Assembly (NCBI GenBank): GCA_022702195.1
Contig: JAKONB010000444.1
Span: 1 to 11,471, forward strand
Length of the DNA stretch: 11,471 nt
Direction of reading: 5' to 3'
DNA from: Beijerinckiaceae bacterium
Lineage (GTDB): Bacteria; Pseudomonadota; Alphaproteobacteria; Rhizobiales; Beijerinckiaceae
Below are positions 6,171 through 11,471 of the stretch, piece by piece. Below the pieces are notes generated by a model, which saw only the letters and a program-made list of their open reading frames with translations, was not told the origin of the DNA and did no database searches. Both the position numbers and the translations under genes were made by a program. The first letter of the stretch is position 1; the number at the start of each line of letters is the position of its first letter.

Positions 6171-8855
6171 TCAGCGGGCAATGATCTCCTTCACCGTCTC
6201 GACGAGTTGTTTCAGGCTGAACGGCTTGGGCAGGAAGTTGAAATCCTCGCCGTCGGGCAGATTCTTGCGGAACGCATCCTCGGCATAGCCGGAAACGAAG
6301 ATGACCTTGAGGTCGGGGTGATGCTTGCGCAGCTCCCGCAGCAGGGTCGGCCCGTCCATCTCGGGCATCACCACGTCGGAGACCACGAGGTCGATGGGCT
6401 GGTCCGTCTCCTCGAAGATCCGCAGGGCATCGAGGCCGGAGGCCGCTTCCAGCACAGTATAACCCCGGGCCGAGAGGGCACGGCTGTTGACGGCGCGCAC
6501 CGGATCCTCGTCCTCCACGAGGAGGATGACGCCCTGGCCGGTATGGTCGGGCACTGGCTTGCGCGGCGCCGGCTTCTCGGGATCGCCGGACGCGGGCTTG
6601 GCGAGGTCCGGCGTTCCCTTGAGCCGGTTCGCCGCGATCTGGGCACTGGAGAGACTGGCGGCCGGCGGCAGCGCCGGCTCGGGGGCCGCCTCGGCGGCGG
6701 GTTCGTGACGCGGGAAGTAGATGCGGAAGGCGGTGCCTTCCCCCACCGTCGAGCGCACGTCGATGGTCCCGCCGCTCTGCTTGACGATGCCGAACACCGT
6801 CGAGAGTCCGAGCCCGGTGCCCTTGCCGATTTCCTTGGTGGTGAAGAACGGCTCGAAGATCTTCTCCATCACGTCGGGCGGGATGCCCTGACCGGTGTCG
6901 AGCACCTCGATCAGCACGTGATCGCCTTCCGGAGCCCCGAGCTGAAGCTCGTCCGTCAGGCTGCCCTTGGCGACGTTCGCGGTGCGGATCAGCAGGCGCC
7001 CCCCCTCGGGCATCGCGTCGCGGGCGTTGACCGCAAGGTTCACGATGACCTGCTCGAACTGGTTCACGTCGGCCTTGATCGGCCAGATGTCCCGCCCGTG
7101 TTTGAGGTCGAGGTCCACGCGCTCGCCGAGCAGGCGCTTGAGCAGGAGCGTGAGGTCGGACAGTGCCTCGCCGACGCTCATCACTTCGGGGCGCAGGGTC
7201 TGTCGGCGGGAGAAGGCCAGCAGCTGCCGCACCAGGCTGGCGGCCCGGTTGGCGTTCTGCTTGATCTGCATGATGTCCTGGAAGGCCGGATCGGTGGGCC
7301 TGTGGCTCGCGAGCAGCAGATCGGAATAGCCGATGATGGCCTGCAGGACATTGTTGAAATCGTGCGCGATGCCGCCGGCGAGCTGGCCCACCGTGTCCAT
7401 CTTCTGCGCCTGGGCCACCTGCTGCTCGAGCTGACGCTGGGCGGTCGTGTCGAGGGCATAGAGGATCACCCGCTCGCGGTCGCTCTGCTCGGCCTCCGAT
7501 TCGACGCTCATGGAGGTGCCCTCGCCGCCGGCGGGGCTGAGCCAGACCCGCGCGGAGCGCGTGCCCGGCCCGGCCACCGCGATCTCGATGGGTTGGACCT
7601 CCGCGAGCCCACCCGCTGCCCGGGCGAGCGCCCCCTCCAGGGCCGCCCGGTCGCGTTCGGCCACCGAATCCCACATGGTCGGCTCGCCGCCGAGATCGTT
7701 GCGGCCGTCGGGGAGCGCCTGGCGCGGCATGCCGCCGAACAGCCGCGCGAAGGAGGCGTTGGCCCGCGCGATGTGGCCGGAGCGGTCGAGGGTGGCGATG
7801 GCGATCGGGCTGTTGTTGAGGAAGCGCGCGAGCCGCACCTCGGCCACGCGCTGGGGCTCGTCGCTCTCCGCCCCCGCCGAGCGGTTGAGCACGAAGGTCC
7901 GCGAGGGACCGGGCCTTCCGTCCTGGCCGAAGGCGACCCGGTGATAGAGCCGGGCGGGGAGCGGATGGCCGTTGCGGCGGCGGAGATCCAGGTCGAACCG
8001 GTCGGTACGGACCTCGCCCGGCAGGCCCTCGGTGGCGGTGAGCACGTCGGCGCCGGGGGCGATCTCGGTGAGGCGCAGGCCCCCCGAGCCCACCGTGGCG
8101 AGGTCGTAGCCGAGCCACGAGGCCAGGGTGGCGTTCATGTAGACGATGGACCCCTGCGGATCGATCGACAGGAACCCGGCCGGCGCATGGTCGAGATAAT
8201 CGATGGCGTGCTGGAGCTCCTGGAAGACGTTCTCCTGGCGCTCGCGCTCATGGGTGGTGTCACTCACCGTCCAGAGGACGGCCGGGCGGCGCGGCCGGTC
8301 TATGGGGCGCACGGCGATGCGGAACCATGCGAAGGCGCGCTCGCCGAGCCCATCGGGCGGCGGGGCGACCCGGATCTCTTCCGCGTGTCCGAGCCCGTCG
8401 CGCGCCGCCTGCGCCAGGCGATACACCGCCTCGGACACCTCGGGCGAGCCGACGAAGACCCGCTCCACCGGCCGCAGGTTGGTGAAGCTCTCGCCGCCGG
8501 CGATGCGCAGATAAGCCTCGTTGGCGTAGATCAGCCGGCCGCCCTCCTCCACAACGATGGCGCCCTCGGGCGAGGCGTCGACGATGGCCTTGGTGATGTC
8601 GTCGCGACCGGTCTGCCCGGCGAGTTGGATCGCCCCGATGGCGAGGGCGAAGAGGCAGAAGACGCCCGACATGGCGAGCAGGGCCAGCAAGCCGAGGATG
8701 AGGGGCTGCGCCTGCTCGTTGGCGACGAAGGACAGGCCCACCGCCGCGCCGACCAGCAGGCCGGCCAGCACGAGCAGGAGCCCGACGCGTCCCGGCCGCT
8801 CGGAGCGATCGATCGCATTCGACGCGGGCTTGGTTTGTCCGCTGAGCTCTGCCAT
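6171..8855 (-). CDS. cckA: Hybrid histidine kinase/phosphatase CckA
   Basis: CckA is the membrane kinase that, in Caulobacter and relatives, passes phosphate through ChpT to CtrA and CpdR and controls cell cycle, division and motility. The 894-residue protein has two membrane helices (about 24-44 and 51-74), then three PAS-like regions (roughly 85-205, 210-325, 340-470). The dimerisation domain has the phospho-acceptor His498 in GGIAHDFNNVLQAIIGYSD. The ATPase domain has the N box NLAVNARDAM (606-615), DTGQG (653-657), the F box FEPFFT (667-672) and GKGTGLGLS (677-685). A Pro/Ala-rich linker leads to a receiver domain with Glu781-Asp782, phospho-acceptor Asp827 and Lys877. I chose the ATG at 8855, with weak GGTGGA upstream. 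In-frame ATG 8903 and GTG 8942 have no ribosome site. The 273-bp gap to flhB holds nothing clear beyond a GCCGCCATGGCGGC palindrome (8896-8909). Confidence 0.95.
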   Translation of the reverse strand: MAELSGQTKPASNAIDRSERPGRVGLLLVLAGLLVGAAVGLSFVANEQAQPLILGLLALLAMSGVFCLFALAIGAIQLAGQTGRDDITKAIVDASPEGAIVVEEGGRLIYANEAYLRIAGGESFTNLRPVERVFVGSPEVSEAVYRLAQAARDGLGHAEEIRVAPPPDGLGERAFAWFRIAVRPIDRPRRPAVLWTVSDTTHERERQENVFQELQHAIDYLDHAPAGFLSIDPQGSIVYMNATLASWLGYDLATVGSGGLRLTEIAPGADVLTATEGLPGEVRTDRFDLDLRRRNGHPLPARLYHRVAFGQDGRPGPSRTFVLNRSAGAESDEPQRVAEVRLARFLNNSPIAIATLDRSGHIARANASFARLFGGMPRQALPDGRNDLGGEPTMWDSVAERDRAALEGALARAAGGLAEVQPIEIAVAGPGTRSARVWLSPAGGEGTSMSVESEAEQSDRERVILYALDTTAQRQLEQQVAQAQKMDTVGQLAGGIAHDFNNVLQAIIGYSDLLLASHRPTDPAFQDIMQIKQNANRAASLVRQLLAFSRRQTLRPEVMSVGEALSDLTLLLKRLLGERVDLDLKHGRDIWPIKADVNQFEQVIVNLAVNARDAMPEGGRLLIRTANVAKGSLTDELQLGAPEGDHVLIEVLDTGQGIPPDVMEKIFEPFFTTKEIGKGTGLGLSTVFGIVKQSGGTIDVRSTVGEGTAFRIYFPRHEPAAEAAPEPALPPAASLSSAQIAANRLKGTPDLAKPASGDPEKPAPRKPVPDHTGQGVILLVEDEDPVRAVNSRALSARGYTVLEAASGLDALRIFEETDQPIDLVVSDVVMPEMDGPTLLRELRKHHPDLKVIFVSGYAEDAFRKNLPDGEDFNFLPKPFSLKQLVETVKEIIAR

Positions 8856-9128
8856 CCGGCGTCGATCCACCCTTGCAATACCATCGGTTAGCGCCGCCGC
8901 CATGGCGGCAGCAAGAGCGACCGAGGCTGAAGCAACGGCCACGTTTCGCGAAATAGGTGCATAAATCGTGGCGTTTACCGGTTATGCCCACTTCCCACGG
9001 ACCCGCCAGGGGTCAATCGTCGCGCGCGGTCACGCGGCGGACCGCTCGGAATCAGCCAGGACAATCCCGATCACCGCCGTGTCGCGCAGGAAAGCAGGAC
9101 GGCGCGGCGGGCGTTTCCCGCGAGCCAC

Positions 9129-10196
9129 TCAGGCCGCCCGGCGGCGCAATCGCATCACGTAGCCGATCACCTCGGCCACCGCGCGGTAATGCTCGGCCGG
9201 GATCTCGGCATCGATCTCCACCGTCGCATGCAGGGCGCGCGCGAGCGGCGGGTTCTCCAGGATCGGCACGTCATGATCCTTGGCCATGGCGCGGATGCGC
9301 AGGGCCAGGGAGTCGACGCCCTTGGCGACGCAGATCGGCGCCGCCATGCCGGCCTCGTAGCGCAGGGCCACCGCGTAGTGGGTCGGGTTCGTTACGATCA
9401 CGGTGGCGGTGGGAACCGCCGCCATCATGCGCTTCCTCACCCGCTGCGCCCGCAACTGCTTCATCCGGCCCTTCACCTCGGGGCTGCCCTCGCTCTCCTT
9501 GTGCTCCTGCTTCACCTCTTCCTTGGTCATGCGCAGGCGCTGACGCCAGCGGTAGCGCTGGTAGAGGGCGTCGGCCATGGCGATGGCGACGAACGCCGTC
9601 AGCATGCCGGCCATCAGCTTCAGAGCCAGTCCCAAGATCGCCGTGAGGCAAGCCGCCGGGTCGAGCCTGGCGAAACTCTCAAGACGATCGCGCTCACCCC
9701 ACAGGATCGTCCCGCCGACGATGCCCACCATGGCGAGCTTGGATAACCCCTTGATGAATTGGAACAATGCCTCCATGCCGAAGATGCGCTTGGCCCCCGC
9801 CATGGGCGAGACCCGCGCCCATTTCGGTCCGAGCGTCTCGGTGGTGAAGACGAAGGGATGCTGGGCGAGGCCGGCGGCGATCCCCGCCACCACCACGAGG
9901 GCCACCGGGATCGCCACCGCCTGCCCCCAGAGCATCAGGCCGCGCGTGCCCAGAGCCACGTAGGCGTGCGGGTCCGAGGGAACGGCATGGGCGTTCATCA
10001 GGAACCCGCGCATGCCGGTCACCAGCCCCTGGGCGATGGAGCCGGAGACTAGGAGCAAGGCCAGCGTGAAGGCGGCGAAGATGAAGAGGGTGTTGATCTC
10101 GTTGCTGTTGGGGACGTTGCCCGATTCGATCGCCTTCTCGATGCGCCGCGCACTCGCGTCTTCGGTCTTGTCTTCCTGGTCCGAATCGTCGGCCAC
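9129..10196 (-). CDS. flhB: Flagellar export gate protein FlhB
   Basis: FlhB is the inner-membrane switch of the flagellar type III export apparatus. It cleaves itself to change from rod/hook to filament substrates. The 355-residue protein has a polar N-terminus with KTEDASARRIEKAIESGNVP (10-29), the family's export-gate signature. Four hydrophobic segments follow at about 36-60, 86-110, 142-168 and 183-209. The cytoplasmic domain contains the autocleavage site NPTH (Asn270 to His273) in VIVTNPTHYAVALRY, and PILENPPLARAL is also conserved. The length is normal. The start is GTG at 10196, chosen because GGGGAGG lies nine bases upstream and the protein begins with the usual acidic stretch ahead of KTE. 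It is the last flagellar gene of the block fliE-fliQ-fliR-flhB and lies upstream of cckA. Confidence 0.96.
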   Translation of the reverse strand: MADDSDQEDKTEDASARRIEKAIESGNVPNSNEINTLFIFAAFTLALLLVSGSIAQGLVTGMRGFLMNAHAVPSDPHAYVALGTRGLMLWGQAVAIPVALVVVAGIAAGLAQHPFVFTTETLGPKWARVSPMAGAKRIFGMEALFQFIKGLSKLAMVGIVGGTILWGERDRLESFARLDPAACLTAILGLALKLMAGMLTAFVAIAMADALYQRYRWRQRLRMTKEEVKQEHKESEGSPEVKGRMKQLRAQRVRKRMMAAVPTATVIVTNPTHYAVALRYEAGMAAPICVAKGVDSLALRIRAMAKDHDVPILENPPLARALHATVEIDAEIPAEHYRAVAEVIGYVMRLRRRAA

Positions 10197-10205
10197 GGCC
10201 TTGAG

Positions 10206-10212
10206 CCTCCCC
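10206..10212 (-). promoter_or_regulatory. Strong ribosome binding site fixing the GTG start of flhB
   Basis: GGGGAGG on the minus strand is the strongest Shine-Dalgarno match in the flagellar block, nine bases ahead of GTG at 10196. The other fli genes here have weak or no such sites, so flhB appears to be initiated independently rather than by coupling to fliR, which ends 133 bp upstream. Confidence 0.75.
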
Positions 10213-10302
10213 GGCTAGAGCATGCGGCGTTTCACGAGAACCGCGCCAGGCTCCACGTCATTGATCGCATGATGTGTTTCTGGAAATCCGGTCTTCGCAT
10301 GT

Positions 10303-10327
10303 CCGCGTCCCGCTCGCGGGCACGCGG
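10303..10327 (-). other. Strong hairpin just after fliR in the fliR-flhB spacer
   Basis: CCGCGT then CCCG (10303-10312) pairs with CGGG (10317-10320) and ACGCGG (10322-10327) around a CTCG loop, with a single bulged C at 10321. The ten-pair, almost all G-C stem begins within three bases of the fliR stop codon. No T tract follows on the minus strand, so it is more likely an mRNA stabiliser, processing site or attenuator than a full terminator. Confidence 0.45.
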
Positions 10328-10329
10328 GC

Positions 10330-11094
10330 TCATCGCCCGGTGAATTGCGCGAGGTAATGGCCGATATCGTCGAGGAAGACGCCCATCATCACCCCGAGAC
10401 TGCCGAGCAGCACCAGCATGCCGATCAGCACCGAGGCCGGCAACGCGACGAAGAAGACCTGCATCTGCGGCATCAACCGGGCCAGCACGCCGAGCCCGAC
10501 ATTGAAGAGGATGCCGAACGCGATGAACGGTGCCGAGATCTGCACCCCGAGACCGAACCCCCGGCCGATGGCCCGGAGGGCCAGAGTCGCCGCCTCGCCC
10601 ATGCCGGGCACGCCGCCCGGCGGCAGCAGGACATAGCTCCGCCCGATCGCCTCGAGAGCGATGTGATGCAGGTCGCTGGCCATGATCAGCGTGACACCGA
10701 GCAGAGCGAGGAAGGTTCCGATCGCCGTCTGCTGACCGCCCTGCATCGGGTCCACCGTCATGGCGTAGGACAGGCCGATCTGCTGCGAGATGATCATCCC
10801 GGCGGTCTGCAGGGCCGCCTGCACCATCCGCACCGTGAGGCCGAGCATGAGCCCGACCAGGACCTCGCCGATCAGCAGCGCGATCAGACCATGACCGGCG
10901 ATCGCGCCGTTTTGAGTCGGCAGCAGCGGCCGAACCGTCGGAAACAGCAGCAGGGACAGCAGCAGTGCGAAGGCCAGTCGCAGGCGTGGCGAGACGAGCT
11001 GCTCGCCGACGCCCGGCATCAGCATGACGAGGGTTCCCACCCGCGCGAAGGTGAGGAGGAAGGCCGCGGCGATCCCCGGCAGCAGCAAATTCAT
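10330..11094 (-). CDS. fliR: Flagellar export gate protein FliR
   Basis: FliR is a membrane component of the FliP-FliQ-FliR export channel of the flagellar basal body. The 254-residue protein is almost entirely hydrophobic, with about six segments, starting MNLLLPGIAAAFLLTFARVG. Family features include ARVGTLVMLMPGVGE (17-31), SPRLRLAFALLLSL (35-48), the IGEVLVGLMLGL region (75-86), GLSYAMTVDP (107-116) with glutamines nearby, and APFIAFGILFNVGLGVLARL (188-207) followed by PQMQVFFVALP. The length matches the family. The ATG at 11094 lies 17 bp after the fliQ stop with little ribosome-site sequence, which suggests translation partly dependent on fliQ. The tail ends LAQFTGR, just before the hairpin-bearing spacer. 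Confidence 0.96.
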   Translation of the reverse strand: MNLLLPGIAAAFLLTFARVGTLVMLMPGVGEQLVSPRLRLAFALLLSLLLFPTVRPLLPTQNGAIAGHGLIALLIGEVLVGLMLGLTVRMVQAALQTAGMIISQQIGLSYAMTVDPMQGGQQTAIGTFLALLGVTLIMASDLHHIALEAIGRSYVLLPPGGVPGMGEAATLALRAIGRGFGLGVQISAPFIAFGILFNVGLGVLARLMPQMQVFFVALPASVLIGMLVLLGSLGVMMGVFLDDIGHYLAQFTGR

Positions 11095-11111
11095 GCGCCG
11101 TCATAGCAGAT

Positions 11112-11378
11112 CTATCCGCCGGCCACGATGCGGGCGGCGATGCGGGTCATGTAGCCGCCCAAGGCATCGGCCATGAACGGGAGCATCAGCAGCAGGGTGG
11201 CGAAGACCGCTACGATCTTGGGCACGTAGATCAGCGTCTGCTCCTGGATCTGGGTCAGCGCCTGGAACAACGAGACCACGAGACCAACCACCAGGGCGAC
11301 GATCATGATCGGCCCGGCGACCTTGAGGAAGACGAAGATGCCGTCGCGGGCGACGTCGAGGATGGCGAGGCCGGTCAT
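11112..11378 (-). CDS. fliQ: Flagellar export gate protein FliQ
   Basis: FliQ is a small two-helix subunit of the FliPQR export channel. The 88-residue form has membrane segments at about 16-37 and 52-72. Between them is the conserved block VSLFQALTQIQEQTLIYVPKI (35-55). I chose the ATG at 11378 because the product then has the standard length and begins MTGLAILDVARDG. A TTG at 11396 would add six residues but also has no ribosome site. It is the second gene of the visible flagellar block, 56 bp after the fliE stop and 17 bp before fliR. Confidence 0.95.
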   Translation of the reverse strand: MTGLAILDVARDGIFVFLKVAGPIMIVALVVGLVVSLFQALTQIQEQTLIYVPKIVAVFATLLLMLPFMADALGGYMTRIAARIVAGG

Positions 11379-11434
11379 GGGGCGCGTCTTGCTCAAAGAG
11401 TAGGCAGGGGAGTCCGGAATCCTGCGAGAAGTGC

Positions 11435-11471
11435 TCAGATCTGCATCCGCATGATCTCTTCGTCGGCAGAG
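11435..11471 (-). CDS. fliE: C-terminal end of a flagellar basal-body protein, probably FliE
   Basis: The last 11 codons and stop of a minus-strand gene are visible at the right edge: SADEEIMRMQI then TGA (stop at 11435-11437). FliE, the junction protein between the MS ring and the rod, characteristically ends AYQEIMRMQI/V, and it precedes fliQ in many alphaproteobacterial flagellar clusters. Both the motif and the position fit. Only 12 codons are seen, so the identification depends on that short match and on gene order. Confidence 0.65.
   Translation of the reverse strand, partial: SADEEIMRMQI

Noticed and set aside
5865..8891. 1008-residue open frame on the plus strand across recA and cckA
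   Set aside because: It runs antisense through the unmistakable RecA start and the whole of CckA, is rich in Arg, Gly, His and Leu repeats typical of GC-rich antisense frames, and shows no domain.
8856..8942. Longer CckA starting at GTG 8942 or ATG 8903
   Set aside because: Neither codon has a ribosome site, and the added Ala-rich residues do not look like a functional N-terminus ahead of the polar start MAELSGQ.
8856..9128. CtrA box, riboswitch or small RNA in the flhB-cckA gap
   Set aside because: I found no TTAA-N7-TTAA spacing, no T tract after a stem and no recognisable RNA element; the ATAACC and TAAACG stretches near 8980 have the wrong spacing.
1..11471. CRISPR array, tRNA or rRNA genes, insertion sequence or phage-defence genes
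   Set aside because: No regularly spaced direct repeats, no cloverleaf or CCA-end pattern, no transposase motif or paired terminal repeats, and no defence-type domains were seen.

Overview
The window looks like the chromosome of a high-GC alphaproteobacterium of the Hyphomicrobiales, most likely Methylobacteriaceae (Methylobacterium or Methylorubrum). The evidence is the RecA and CckA protein sequences, an alphaproteobacterial-type LexA site at recA, the fliE-fliQ-fliR-flhB block, and a periplasmic PQQ-type dehydrogenase beside a c-type cytochrome. The assignment rests on recalled family features, not on a search. I see no tRNA, rRNA, insertion sequence, integrase or CRISPR array.

Left part (1-3939): the N-terminal 500 residues of alanyl-tRNA synthetase (alaS, minus strand) run off the left edge. 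Across a roughly 200-bp divergent spacer lie three plus-strand genes: a small MAPEG-family membrane protein, a secreted sorbosone/glucose-dehydrogenase-like PQQ protein, and a small secreted cytochrome c. The last two plausibly form a periplasmic dehydrogenase and electron-acceptor pair. Hairpins follow the MAPEG gene and the dehydrogenase gene.

Middle (3940-6170): two unrecognised minus-strand genes, one for a 64-residue polar protein and one for an exported protein with two cysteines, form a short putative operon. Upstream of them is a relatively AT-rich spacer with an 8-bp perfect inverted repeat. recA follows on the minus strand with a textbook intrinsic terminator. Its promoter can be read: a near-consensus alphaproteobacterial SOS operator sits in the spacer between the -35 and -10 elements. 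A hairpin that probably ends cckA transcripts abuts the recA -35 box.

Right part (6171-11471): cckA encodes the hybrid histidine kinase that feeds the ChpT/CtrA phosphorelay. Upstream of it, and on the same strand, are flhB, fliR, fliQ and the last 12 codons of a probable fliE, which are parts of the flagellar basal body and export gate. A 133-bp spacer with a strong hairpin interrupts this otherwise compact block between fliR and flhB. In Caulobacter the CckA-CtrA cascade controls flagellar genes including fliQR, so the linkage fits, although no CtrA box is obvious here.

Most of the window is conserved housekeeping and flagellar content. The less explained parts are the two small genes before recA with their inverted repeat, the fliR-flhB spacer, and the compact recA control region. 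I find no convincing evidence of a new multi-gene system.
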